Assembly: GCA_964471865.1 (NCBI GenBank)
Contig: CAYYHU010000003.1
Coordinates: 65,859 to 129,858, forward strand
Length of the DNA stretch: 64,000 nt
DNA from: CAYMUC01 sp964471865
GTDB taxonomy: Bacteria > Actinomycetota > Acidimicrobiia > Acidimicrobiales > Ilumatobacteraceae
Direction of reading: 5' to 3'
Shown here: positions 42,935-51,872 of the stretch, one piece after another
Layout of the letters: each line of letters begins with the position of its first letter
Numbering within the stretch: the stretch's first letter is position 1
Translations under genes and position numbers: made by a program
The notes under the pieces: model-generated
Database searches by the model: none
Told to the model about the DNA's origin: nothing
The model's input: the letters and a program-made list of their open reading frames with translations, nothing else

Positions 42935-45376
42935 CTATCCGGCGATTGGGGCCACGAGGCACCGGCAACCGGCATGTGCCGGTGGGTGGCGGTGTCCCGT
43001 CGGGAAGTCCTCACCGGCGGGAACGACACCTGCGAGCGCGTTGTCCTCGGCGTCAGCACAGGGTGGACCATCGGGATCGACCAGCCAGCACATCGGCGTT
43101 CCGGGGGTCACCGCGGCGAGCACGCCGAGCGCATGCGCAAGACGCACGAGGTCCTCCACGTGTTCGTCGATGCGCTGGCTCTTCCACTCCCGAAACACGT
43201 GTCGACTGCGGGCGGCGAAACCGTCCGGGTCTCCGTCAGCGGCCTGCAGCGCATCGGCGAGTCGTCGATGAAAGGGATCGAGCACTTCTTGGCTCAACCA
43301 CTCTCGCACCGGGGATACATCGGAACCATTGACGGTCGCTGCGTTGTCGTTCTCGGTCGCCCACCGAGCTCCGGCCTCGGCGGCAGCGAGGAGATCCCCG
43401 CGAATCGCTTCGAATGAACGCTCGAGATGCGTAGCCCGGCCATCTGAGAGGGCAGCGGCCAGATCGGCTCCGCCTCGGCGGATGGCATCGAGAACTGCGT
43501 TTTGCTCGTCGGCGAGAACCCGCTTGAGGCGGCGTGCCACCGAAACGGCGAGAGGATTCAGAATCTCCTCTCGATCGAGGGGGAACCCAGGTTCGCTTCC
43601 CGATGGGGACCCCGTGGGCGACTGCGCTTGCGGAGAGGTCTCCGTGGAATCGGGATCGACGTCTGTCGAGATCTCGTCCCCGCCCATGTGAGTGGGCTGC
43701 GAGTTCGATTCGGCATCGATCTCGGGACGCTTCACCGACCCCGCCGCGCCTCCGACGTCACGGGCCACATCCGCCGTCGACGCCGCCCGTAAACGGGCGA
43801 AGACGTCATCGACTGAGGGTCCGGTGCGAGCCGGTTCGGGCGCCCGAGAGTCCACACTCGAGACCTCGCCTTGGGTGGTGTCGACACCGGTGAAGGTCTC
43901 GTCATCAGCGTCCGGATGATCGCCGCCTGAGTCGATCACCCCGGACACCTCGATGCCCTTTTCGCCGTCATCCTCACCATCACCACCGTCATCGATCTCC
44001 TCGATGTCGACGCCGAGGGCCTCGTCGAAGTCCTGAGGGTCGCGGGCGGGATCATCCTCGATACTCGAGACTTCGGGAGTCTGAGATGGGGGCCCGTCCT
44101 CGCCGTAGCGACGGTCGGATCCGGAGCGGAACAGAGAGATCACCGGGGCTGAACGCTCATCACCTGCGCCGATGTCGGGATGATGCACCACTGGTTCGCT
44201 GATCGGGCTCCGCAACGGCGTCACCCGATCCTCTCCGAGGTCGAAGGCCGGTGCGGCGAACGCACGCGCGTCATCCTCGGGCGCTTCTCCACCGGAGGCA
44301 CCTTCGTCGAGTACGTCGGTTCCGGCTCCATCGTGGATTCCGGTGTCATCACTCGTGGGCACCTCGAAAGCGGACTCGTCGAGTGCACGTTCGGCCACTG
44401 CGGGGTCATCGGGGACCGTCGTCGGTGCCTCCCCGATTCCGACACGACCATCGCGATCCTCGAGGGTTCCCGTCCCGATGACGTTCTCCTCGACGAACAT
44501 CGTCTCGTGATCGATCAGGATCGGCGGCTCGAACTCAGAGGGTGCTGCAGCTCCGCCGAGATCTGACGCGTCGTGCTCGGCGGTTCCGGAGAGACCACCG
44601 GACGCTGGCACCACGGGGTCGAGATCATGTCGGCTCGGGTCAGGCGGGGCCTCGGGACGGGCGGTTTCAACGCCATCGACCACGGTGGCCTCGGCGCGAA
44701 CAGCGGCGAGATCGGTGAGGTCCGACATGGGGTCGGAGACCAGTTCGGGCTCGACACCGAGGCGGGCCATCACATCCGTAGCGGAACGGCGAGCGGCATC
44801 GAATGCCGCTGCCACCTCGTCACGATGCGCGGTGAGCATCTCGATCTGAGCACGGGCGTTCTCGCGACGTTTGGTGAGGTCGGCAAGCACGCGCTCGCGG
44901 TACGCGCGGGCTTCGTCCACCATTGATCGGCCCTGTTCTTTGGCGGCATCGAGTTCGGCGTCGATCTGTCGCGTCAGTTCGTCGCGGCGGCGAGCGACCT
45001 CGAGTTCGGCCTCGTGGCGAAGTCGTTCGGCCTCCCCAGCGGCCGCGCTGACCATGTTCGCAGCAGCCTGTTCGGCCCGTTCCCGGATCTGACGCGCCGC
45101 CTCGCGAGCCGTTGCGAGAACCCGTGTGGATTCCTCACCCACGACCTCGGCCACCGTCGCCTCGTCCAGATCAGCCAGGGCCTGAGCACGTCGGGTGGCG
45201 GCCTCGAGTTGGCTACGCAGGTCCGTCTCGATCCCCCGCAGCCGTGTCAACTGCTCAGCGACCACCGTCAAGAAGGCTGTGACTGAACGCGGGTCGTACC
45301 CCCGACGTTTGGTCGGGAACGATGCTCCGGCCACCTCGGCGGGGGAAGCCGGATCGGGAAGATCCGCAGGCGCCAT
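42935..45376 (-). CDS. DivIVA-like coiled-coil protein with a phage Mu gpF-like carboxyl terminus
   Basis: 813 aa. Residues ~18-50 (ASFPTKRRGYDPRSVTAFL...) match the DivIVA/Wag31 amino-terminal module, followed by a coiled coil to ~200 (ATRRAQAL..RREN ARAQIEML). Then comes a ~370-residue acidic, disordered part, an alpha-helical domain from ~610, and a tail with Cys/His spacing (MCWLVDPDGPPCADAEDN, GEDFPTGHRHPPAHAGCRCL). The tail closely resembles the Phage_Mu_F minor head protein motif (C..C, FP, PP.H..CRC). ATG 45376 lies 7 nt after TACCAT (45384-45389). It sits between the PDZ/S16 and UPF0182 genes. The polar or envelope role is inferred from the amino domain. Confidence 0.7.
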   Translation of the reverse strand: MAPADLPDPASPAEVAGASFPTKRRGYDPRSVTAFLTVVAEQLTRLRGIETDLRSQLEAATRRAQALADLDEATVAEVVGEESTRVLATAREAARQIRERAEQAAANMVSAAAGEAERLRHEAELEVARRRDELTRQIDAELDAAKEQGRSMVDEARAYRERVLADLTKRRENARAQIEMLTAHRDEVAAAFDAARRSATDVMARLGVEPELVSDPMSDLTDLAAVRAEATVVDGVETARPEAPPDPSRHDLDPVVPASGGLSGTAEHDASDLGGAAAPSEFEPPILIDHETMFVEENVIGTGTLEDRDGRVGIGEAPTTVPDDPAVAERALDESAFEVPTSDDTGIHDGAGTDVLDEGASGGEAPEDDARAFAAPAFDLGEDRVTPLRSPISEPVVHHPDIGAGDERSAPVISLFRSGSDRRYGEDGPPSQTPEVSSIEDDPARDPQDFDEALGVDIEEIDDGGDGEDDGEKGIEVSGVIDSGGDHPDADDETFTGVDTTQGEVSSVDSRAPEPARTGPSVDDVFARLRAASTADVARDVGGAAGSVKRPEIDAESNSQPTHMGGDEISTDVDPDSTETSPQAQSPTGSPSGSEPGFPLDREEILNPLAVSVARRLKRVLADEQNAVLDAIRRGGADLAAALSDGRATHLERSFEAIRGDLLAAAEAGARWATENDNAATVNGSDVSPVREWLSQEVLDPFHRRLADALQAADGDPDGFAARSRHVFREWKSQRIDEHVEDLVRLAHALGVLAAVTPGTPMCWLVDPDGPPCADAEDNALAGVVPAGEDFPTGHRHPPAHAGCRCLVAPIAG

Positions 45377-45440
45377 ACCCGGCATGGTAGGGGCCTGGGA
45401 CCCAGCCGCTGTGGCACCTTCGGGCGTATCGACACCCTCC

Positions 45441-46562
45441 TCAGGCCCCGGCAGCAACCTCGAGACCATCGCGGTCCAGCGTGCTCATATCGCCACCGAG
45501 GGCTTCGAGGGTGTCGAGCGCGTCGAGGATCGTCGCAACCTCGATGATCTGCAAAGACTCCCCCATGGCCTCGCGCACTGCGGCGAGCTCCGCGGGGTCC
45601 TGAGCTGCGGGCACCAGGAACACCTCGGCACCGGCGTCACGAACGGCCACTGCTTTCTGACGCAGAGCCCCGATCGCTCCCACCGCCCCGGTCTCAGCGA
45701 TCGTGCCGGTTGCCGCCACATCGACCCCACCGGTCAACGAGCCGGGACTGAGTTCGTCGATCAATGCCAGTGTGAACGCGAGTCCGGCTGAAGGCCCGCC
45801 GATTCTGGAGGTGTCGATGTCCACGTCGAAAGGTAACTCGACTCGGCGGGTGTCGGCGGGAAGAAAGCCGATGATCGCCCGATTCGTGCCATCGGTGGGG
45901 GCCACGAGCACCACGGTGCGCTCCTCGCTGCGCTCGGATCCAAAGGGCGTCACTTCGAGCGTCACCCGATCTCCGGGACGCGCGTCGGCAAGTATCCGCG
46001 GCACATCGGGCAGGATCGGCGTGGGCTCACCGTTGATCGACTCGACGACGTCCCCGACTTCGAGCACATCGCAGGCGGTCTCGGGAATGGTGTCACCCTC
46101 GCACACGAGATCGGCCACCACCGCAGGCCCGGGAACGAAGGACGCATCGAGACCCAACAAGCGAGCCGCCACGTATTCAGCGACCTGCTTGGAACCAAAC
46201 ATCGCCTGGAATCCGATGCGTCGCTGTTCGACCGGCGTTCGGGGTCCGAAGCGTTGTTCATAGGTGAGGACATCGACGTCGTCGTCCATCGCGCCGATCA
46301 AGGAGCCGAGAATGGTCATCTGCGCTCCGGTGGCGGTGACGAAGTGAATCTCTCCATCGGTCGGGAAACGCTCGACCCCCGTGATCTCGAGACGGTCGGC
46401 GACTTCGAGTGCTGATCCCGGCGCTTGTTGCCAGCGCTGGATGGGCACGATCGCTGCGACTACGACGGCGATGAGAATCACGCCAGCCAGGGTCAACAAA
46501 GGCAGCGACCACCACAGCGATCGGGCGTTGGCCGAGGTCTGAGATCCCGACACCGTGGGCAT
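45441..46562 (-). CDS. Membrane-anchored PDZ/Lon-type S16 serine protease (YlbL-like)
   Basis: 373 aa. A signal anchor (SLPLLTLAGVILIAVVVAAIV) precedes a divergent PDZ domain (EVGDVVESINGEPTPILPDVPRIL) and a carboxyl Lon protease domain with catalytic Ser in GGPSAGLAFTLALID and Lys in ALRQKAVAVRDAGAEVFLVP. The active site is outside the membrane. ATG 46562 is chosen; ATG 46598 is also possible. Actinobacterial homologues (Rv3194c type) neighbour UPF0182 genes, suggesting a shared envelope function. First gene of the three-gene minus-strand block. Confidence 0.85.
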   Translation of the reverse strand: MPTVSGSQTSANARSLWWSLPLLTLAGVILIAVVVAAIVPIQRWQQAPGSALEVADRLEITGVERFPTDGEIHFVTATGAQMTILGSLIGAMDDDVDVLTYEQRFGPRTPVEQRRIGFQAMFGSKQVAEYVAARLLGLDASFVPGPAVVADLVCEGDTIPETACDVLEVGDVVESINGEPTPILPDVPRILADARPGDRVTLEVTPFGSERSEERTVVLVAPTDGTNRAIIGFLPADTRRVELPFDVDIDTSRIGGPSAGLAFTLALIDELSPGSLTGGVDVAATGTIAETGAVGAIGALRQKAVAVRDAGAEVFLVPAAQDPAELAAVREAMGESLQIIEVATILDALDTLEALGGDMSTLDRDGLEVAAGA

Positions 46563-46590
46563 CGGGGGTGGCGGTACGCTGGATTTCGCC

Positions 46591-46935
46591 GTGTCCATCG
46601 CTGAGATCTCCACCCGAGCCGGATTCCTGGTCGCCCTGGCGATCATCGCCATCGTGCTCGCCGGGCGCCGCAAGCCTGCCAGACCCTGGCAGCGCGCTCC
46701 ACGCGGGTCCGAGGCAACTCCCTTGGCAGTGGCTGTGGATCGCCGGGGACGGCGAGTGTTGGTCCCGGTGGATCGCCAGCTCACCCGCTTGGAGAACCGA
46801 CTCGGACCTTTGAGGCTCATGGGGTCGACCACGGCGCTGGGGGTCATCGCCGTCGTTGCCGGCGCGGTGGGAGCGATCGGTATCGCCGCCGGGGTGGCAT
46901 GGGTGGTCACCACGGTGACCGGCCTGTTGCGGTGA
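46591..46935 (+). CDS. Small membrane protein of unknown function
   Basis: 114 aa with two hydrophobic helices, near the amino end (AGFLVALAIIAIVLAGRR) and the carboxyl end (TTALGVIAVVAGAVGAIGIAAGVAWVV). A basic middle part (RPWQRAPRGSE, VDRRGRRVLVPVDRQLTRLENRLG) is probably cytoplasmic. The GTG 46591 start lies 10 nt after TACGCT (46575-46580), giving a near-leaderless transcript, and 28 bp from the divergent protease start. It precedes the HEAT-repeat gene by 9 bp, so the two form an operon. Confidence 0.55.
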   Translation: MSIAEISTRAGFLVALAIIAIVLAGRRKPARPWQRAPRGSEATPLAVAVDRRGRRVLVPVDRQLTRLENRLGPLRLMGSTTALGVIAVVAGAVGAIGIAAGVAWVVTTVTGLLR

Positions 46936-46944
46936 CGACCTGAT

Positions 46945-47562
46945 ATGGACCTCGAGTCCCGATTCGCTGCCGATGTGCGTCAGCGTCGTCGTGATGTCGT
47001 GATCGCTGGCCATCGAGGGGACTCCGATACGGCTCGACGAGCTCTCACGGATCCCGCCGGTTCGGTACGAGCCTCAGCACTCGCGGCGCTCATGCGTTGT
47101 GGCGATGCACGCAATGACGAGGTGCAGGCCGCTCTCAGCGACCCCGATCCCGAGGTCCGGCGCCGTGGCTGTCTGGCTGCAGCCCATCGCCCTCAGGTGT
47201 CTTTGATGACGGTCCTCGACGACCCCGATCCGACAGTTCTCGAGACCGCCGCGTGGGCCTGCGGCGAGCACGAGATCGTGTCCGCCGACGTCCTGGAACG
47301 CCTGATCACGCTCGCTGGGGATCATGACGATGCCCTGGTTCGCGAAGCCGCAGTCGCAGCCCTGGGAGCGATCGGAGATCCCCGAGGCCTCGACGCGATC
47401 CTGGCCGGGTGCTCGGATCGACCGGCGGTGCGGCGGCGAGCAGTTCTGTCGTTGGCCCCCTTCGACGGTCCCGACGTCGACGCGGCCCTGGCCCGGGCAC
47501 TCGAGGATCGGGACTGGCAGGTTCGACAAGCCGCCGAGGATCTGACCTCCCCCACCCGATGA
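46945..47562 (+). CDS. HEAT-repeat (PBS lyase-like) protein
   Basis: 205 aa, all-helical. At least five repeats of the HEAT/PBS-lyase type are visible: ALTDPAGSVRASALAALMRCGD, ALSDPDPEVRRRGCLAA, VLDDPDPTVLETAAWACG, DDALVREAAVAALGAIGDPRG and DRPAVRRRAVLSLAPFDG. Such scaffolds mediate protein-protein contacts; no catalytic residues are expected. It is co-transcribed with the small membrane protein. Whether it relates to Dps downstream (67 bp) is unknown. Confidence 0.78.
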   Translation: MDLESRFAADVRQRRRDVVIAGHRGDSDTARRALTDPAGSVRASALAALMRCGDARNDEVQAALSDPDPEVRRRGCLAAAHRPQVSLMTVLDDPDPTVLETAAWACGEHEIVSADVLERLITLAGDHDDALVREAAVAALGAIGDPRGLDAILAGCSDRPAVRRRAVLSLAPFDGPDVDAALARALEDRDWQVRQAAEDLTSPTR

Positions 47563-47629
47563 TTCCGGGCGATCGACCGGACGCGTTCGCTCGGGGAATG
47601 CGTCGACGCCGCCTAACGTTCACATACGT

Positions 47630-48106
47630 ATGAGCCTCGAACAGATCGACATCGGAATCTCTGACACCGACCGCGCCGAGATCGCCGAGGGCCTCTCCCG
47701 GCTTCTCGCCGATTCCTACACCCTGTATCTCAAGACGCATAAGTACCACTGGAACGTCACGGGTCCGATGTTTCAGACGCTGCATCTGATGTTCGAGACG
47801 CAGTACAACGAGTTGGCGCTCGCGGTGGATCTGATCGCCGAGCGGATTCGGGCCCTGGGAGCGAAAGCCCCTGGCAGTTACCGAGAGTTCGCAGCACTGT
47901 CCTCGATCCCCGAAGACGAGGATCAGCCCGACGCCATCGAGATGATCACACGCCTCGTCGCCGGGCAGGAGGCCGTGGCGCGAACGGCACGCTCGGTCTT
48001 CCCCGTGGCCGATCGGGCCAGCGACGAGCCGACCGCCGATCTCTTGACCCAACGCCTTCAGGTTCACGAAAAGACGGCGTGGATGCTGAGGAGTCTGCTG
48101 GCCTGA
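47630..48106 (+). CDS. dps: Dps-family DNA-binding ferritin-like protein
   Basis: Starvation and peroxide protection, iron storage; forms 12-subunit cages. 158 aa. The ferroxidase site lies between subunits: KTHKYHWNVTG (His), then MFETQYNELALAVDLIAERIRALG (Glu/Asp). DRASDEPTADLLTQRLQVHEKTAWML is the usual fourth helix. TAACGT (47614-47619) predicts a 4-nt leader before ATG 47630. Its last 161 bp are overlapped antisense by the neighbouring membrane-protein frame. No oxidative stress operator (PerR/OxyR type) is recognised upstream. Confidence 0.92.
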   Translation: MSLEQIDIGISDTDRAEIAEGLSRLLADSYTLYLKTHKYHWNVTGPMFQTLHLMFETQYNELALAVDLIAERIRALGAKAPGSYREFAALSSIPEDEDQPDAIEMITRLVAGQEAVARTARSVFPVADRASDEPTADLLTQRLQVHEKTAWMLRSLLA

Positions 48107-49265
48107 CCTGACTGCGCCGCAGGACGAGTCCAACGGCCACCACCATGAGAACGACACCGGTGCTGATCACCGCTACCGGGGCGGCGAGATCCCCTTCGAT
48201 CAGTTCGGTCACCGCCCAGGGCACATAGATCGCCAGGCCCAGACCGCCCAGAAGTGCTGGGGGAGTCGACACCGTGCGAGCGGCGATGCCGATGCACACC
48301 GTCGCCATGATCAGACCGATCGGTATCCCGATGATGAGGGACTGGCTCGCCATGATCGCCGGGGCCAGCATCGCCATCAGCGATCCGATGACGGTCACGG
48401 GAAACGGTCGCACCAAGGGTGATTTCCAGGCGATCACCACGGCATAGATCCCAGCCACCCCCACCACAGCCCCCGTCAGCACCCCGGCCTCATCGCTGTA
48501 GTGGCCAATGGCGGGTGGAACCATGAACGCCAGAAACCAGATGGTGGTCACCACGAGCACCCCTCGGGTGACTCGGTCGCGGATCAGATCTGGGGTTTCG
48601 ACGACCGTCACCAGCACGATGGCCATGACCGCAGCCACGATCAGTCCCTCGCCTTCCCACTGGGTGGTCACCATCGAGATCCCGATGGGAAGCGCGCCAG
48701 CACCGGCGAGCACCGGCACCCACACCGGGTCGGTGCGACGCGCAGTGCCAGCGATGATCGCCGCGGAGGCTCCGAGCAGGACTGCGGCTCCCCCGGTACC
48801 TTCAGACCCCGCGACGGCACCGGCGCTGCCGGCCACGGTGAGCGCTGCGGCGATGACGAGAAACTGGGTGACGAGGAGGCTGCGAAGCGCCCAAAGCGCG
48901 CTTCCCACGACCACGGTCGCGCTCGCACCCGCAAGGGCGATCACCTCCACACTCTCGGCACCGAAGGGTTCGTGAGCTGCAACTCCTGCACCCAGCGCGG
49001 CCGTCGTGGACGCCGTGGCCCACATGACATCGGTGAGTCGTTCCCGAGGTCCGGCTCCTGGCCCCGTCCAGTCACGAGGACGAGCGATCCAGCCTCCGAG
49101 GATCAAGGGGATCGCCCAACCACCGGTGAGGGCGATGCGGGTGGCGGTTCCCAGATCGTTCCAGGCGCCGGTGACGACCAGGACCACACCGATCAGGACC
49201 AGAGCCCCACCCCCGTATCCGAGTGCCTCGGCGAGAGCGAGAGCCCGTGAACGACGACTCGACAT
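47946..49265 (-). CDS. Polytopic membrane protein (DUF2157-like shape)
   Basis: 439 aa with about 12 hydrophobic helices, rich in Ala, Val and Ile. The opening ALALAEALGYGGGALVLIGVVLVV resembles DUF2157-type membrane proteins. The last 55 residues (RRSQVRPADSS..RRRGV) are hydrophilic, Arg/Pro-rich, and lie entirely antisense to dps. No earlier stop exists, so the overlap is real at the sequence level even if the tail is only tolerated. ATG 49265 is chosen; GTG 49271 is possible. Function unknown. Confidence 0.65.
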   Translation of the reverse strand: MSSRRSRALALAEALGYGGGALVLIGVVLVVTGAWNDLGTATRIALTGGWAIPLILGGWIARPRDWTGPGAGPRERLTDVMWATASTTAALGAGVAAHEPFGAESVEVIALAGASATVVVGSALWALRSLLVTQFLVIAAALTVAGSAGAVAGSEGTGGAAVLLGASAAIIAGTARRTDPVWVPVLAGAGALPIGISMVTTQWEGEGLIVAAVMAIVLVTVVETPDLIRDRVTRGVLVVTTIWFLAFMVPPAIGHYSDEAGVLTGAVVGVAGIYAVVIAWKSPLVRPFPVTVIGSLMAMLAPAIMASQSLIIGIPIGLIMATVCIGIAARTVSTPPALLGGLGLAIYVPWAVTELIEGDLAAPVAVISTGVVLMVVAVGLVLRRSQVRPADSSASTPSFREPEGVGSRDRRSARRWPDRPRGRPSVPFAPRPPARRRGV

Positions 49266-49377
49266 GCTCACACCGTGAGCTGAGCCGCCTCAGACGACTA
49301 GTGACTACGGACCCCGCAGCACCGTGACCTATCGGATCCGTCAACGGCACTGCTGACGGACGTGGAGCCACTCGATC

Positions 49378-51720
49378 TCAGACGGGTTCGAGGTCTCGGT
49401 CCACCGCCCGGGGCCCACCCCGGTCGTCCTCGGATCCGGAATGGCTGGCGGGACCTTCGACGTTGAGCCGCGGCAGGATTCGGTCCAACCATTTCGGGAT
49501 CCACCAGTTGCGGTCGCCCAGAAGCGCCATCGTGGCGGGGACGATCAGCATGCGCACCAGGGTCGCGTCGAGAAGGACAGCTACGGCGAGGCCCACACCG
49601 AACAACTTCACGATGCGGTCGTCTTCGAACAAGAAGGCTCCAAAGACCACGACCATGATCGCCGCCGCAGCAGAAATCACTCGGGCAGTAGCGGCGAGGC
49701 CGTCGGCCACCGAGTTCGTGGTGTCGCGTTCGCGGTCGTATTCCTCTTTGATTCGCGACAACAAGAACACCTCGTAGTCCATGGACAACCCGAACACGAT
49801 CGCGAACAGCATCATGGGTACGAACGGCTCGATCGGGGCCGGTTCCACCCCGAAGACATCCGAGAGCCAACCCCATTGGAAAATCGCCACGACGACGCCG
49901 TAGGCCGAGGCGATCGAGGCGACGTTCATGATCACCGCCTTGATCGGAACCAGGATCGAACGGAAGACCATCATCAACAGCAGGAACGACACTCCGAGAA
50001 CGGCTCCGAAGAAGATCAGGATTCGGCCGGTGAGATAGTCGGTGAAGTCGATGTTGGCGGGAACGGCACCCGTGACGTACGCCGTGATACTGGTGCCGGC
50101 AATCGCCGTGGGCACCACATCGGATCGCAGTCGCATCACCGTGTCCTCGGTTGCGGAGTCCTGAGGCGCCGTGGTCGGGATCACCCGGATGATCGCCGCC
50201 TGTGACGCGGCGGGATCGGCAGGATTCGACAGGAACGGAGGCCCGACTCGGTCGATTCCGGGATCGCCAGCCACGGACTCGACCAGCGTGGTCAGGGCCG
50301 CGGCGTCGCCAGGCTGGTTCAGTTCGACGGCCACAAGCAGCGGACCGTTGTATCCGGGACCGAAACCCTCGGCCAAGAGGTCATAGGCCTGACGCGCAGA
50401 GGTGTTCTCGGAGAGGTTGCCTTCGTCGGAGAAACCCAGCCGCAAACTGAACACCGGCAAGAGCATCACGACGAGCAGGCCAGTACCCAAGGATGCAAAC
50501 AGCCAGGGTCGGGCCTGGATCAGGCGGCTCCAGCGATACGCAACGGTGTCGCGCAGCAGTTTCTGACTTCGCGTCGGCACCTCGCGTCGCAGAGGACGCA
50601 GGGCCAAGCTGGCGAGCAAAGTCACCACCGCGAGGATCAGGCCCAGTGCCGCGATCGGTCCGAAGCCGAGTCCAGCCCCCAACAGCCCCAAAGCGATGAA
50701 GCCGGCGGTGATCAACCCCCGCCACCGGGTGATCTCGATACGACCATGGGCCAGACCCAATGCCGCGGGAAGCAAGGTGATGGAGGCGAGCAAGGTGACT
50801 GCAACCGTGGTGGCCGCCGCGATTCCGAGCCCGGCGACGAACTCGAGTCCGATCAGGATCATGCCGAGCAGGGACACGACCACGGTGATTCCGGCAAAGA
50901 CCACCGCTCGTCCCGCGGTGTCGAGAGCTCCCATCGTCGCCTCGAGCGGCGTGGCGCCGTGCCGTGTCATCTCGCGATAGCGAGTCACGATGAACAAGGC
51001 GTAGTCGATACCGACTCCGAGGCCGATCATCACTCCGATCAGGGGGGCGAATTCGGGAATCGACACCCCGTTGGACAACAGCCCCACGACACCAAAGGCT
51101 CCGGTTCCGACTCCGGCGAGGGCGACACCGATCGGTAGCCCCATCGCCAGAACCGATCCAAAGGACAGAATCAGGATCACGATCGCGAAGGCCAGGCCGA
51201 TCAACTCGGATTCGGGCTGGTGGAACTCGGCGAAGATCTGACCGCCGACTTCGATGCGAACCCCGTCGAGTACGGGAGCGAGACGGCGCATCTCGTCGCC
51301 GATCTCCGAGCCCACGGTCTGATCGATGGCTCGTTCGAGATTGACCTGAGCGAATGCGATCTGGCCGTCGGGAGCGATCTGACCGACCCCGCGAGGATCG
51401 AACGGACTGACCACCGAGACGTCATCGATGGCGTCGACCTGAGCAAAGTAGGTCTCGAGAGCGGAACGGACCTCGCTGCGATCGAAACCTCCCTCGGCGG
51501 CCACGACGATCGAACCCCCGAATGCACTGCCGGCCCCGGGGAAGTACTCGTCCACGATGTCGAATCCCTGGGTGCTCTGGGATGTCGGAGTGGAGAACTC
51601 ACTTTGGAACGACGAGCCGACCGCCGAGGCCGCAATGTTGAGACCGACGAGTGCGACGACCCAGATGAGTAGGACTCGACGAGCGTGTTCGAAGCACCAG
51701 CGAGCAAGCGAGCGATACAT
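49378..51720 (-). CDS. MMPL/RND family transporter
   Basis: 780 aa. Two homologous halves, each with one helix, a large extracytoplasmic loop and five helices. Diagnostic stretches are IGLGVGIDYALFIVTRYREMTRHG in the first half and FGLSMDYEVFLLSRIKEEYDRERDT in the second, including the proton-relay Asp-Tyr pairs. Actinobacterial MMPL proteins export lipids, siderophores or drugs. ATG 51720 (GGGAG upstream) is preferred; ATG 51756 is in frame. Divergent TetR and a palindromic operator at 51759-51776 suggest drug- or lipid-induced expression. Confidence 0.88.
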   Translation of the reverse strand: MYRSLARWCFEHARRVLLIWVVALVGLNIAASAVGSSFQSEFSTPTSQSTQGFDIVDEYFPGAGSAFGGSIVVAAEGGFDRSEVRSALETYFAQVDAIDDVSVVSPFDPRGVGQIAPDGQIAFAQVNLERAIDQTVGSEIGDEMRRLAPVLDGVRIEVGGQIFAEFHQPESELIGLAFAIVILILSFGSVLAMGLPIGVALAGVGTGAFGVVGLLSNGVSIPEFAPLIGVMIGLGVGIDYALFIVTRYREMTRHGATPLEATMGALDTAGRAVVFAGITVVVSLLGMILIGLEFVAGLGIAAATTVAVTLLASITLLPAALGLAHGRIEITRWRGLITAGFIALGLLGAGLGFGPIAALGLILAVVTLLASLALRPLRREVPTRSQKLLRDTVAYRWSRLIQARPWLFASLGTGLLVVMLLPVFSLRLGFSDEGNLSENTSARQAYDLLAEGFGPGYNGPLLVAVELNQPGDAAALTTLVESVAGDPGIDRVGPPFLSNPADPAASQAAIIRVIPTTAPQDSATEDTVMRLRSDVVPTAIAGTSITAYVTGAVPANIDFTDYLTGRILIFFGAVLGVSFLLLMMVFRSILVPIKAVIMNVASIASAYGVVVAIFQWGWLSDVFGVEPAPIEPFVPMMLFAIVFGLSMDYEVFLLSRIKEEYDRERDTTNSVADGLAATARVISAAAAIMVVVFGAFLFEDDRIVKLFGVGLAVAVLLDATLVRMLIVPATMALLGDRNWWIPKWLDRILPRLNVEGPASHSGSEDDRGGPRAVDRDLEPV

Positions 51721-51758
51721 GGGGACTCCCGATGGGATGGGGGACACGGCCCGCATTT

Positions 51759-51841
51759 CGCTACGGGTCCGTAGCGTTCTAGCGGAGTGCCGGGGGTGAC
51801 GCAACGTCAGGCGAGCGTCACACCCGCTTTCGGGGTGTGAC
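51759..51841. promoter_or_regulatory. Divergent MMPL/TetR control region with three palindromes
   Basis: CGCTACGG-GT-CCGTAGCG (51759-51776) is a perfect 18-bp palindrome at the predicted start site of the MMPL promoter (minus strand TTGCGT, 17 bp, TAGAAC at 51776-51781). TGACG-CAA-CGTCA (51797-51809) covers the -35 region. GTCACACCC-N7-GGGTGTGAC (51817-51841) lies nearer the TetR gene. The first is the best candidate TetR operator. Confidence 0.6.
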
Positions 51842-51872
51842 ATCGGTCCGACCCGATACGGTCCACCTCATC

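Noticed and set aside
49441..50205. 254-codon plus-strand open frame opposite the MMPL gene
   Set aside because: Composition (His, Arg, Asp-rich, no domain) is typical of antisense frames in high-GC genes; the minus-strand MMPL protein is clear.
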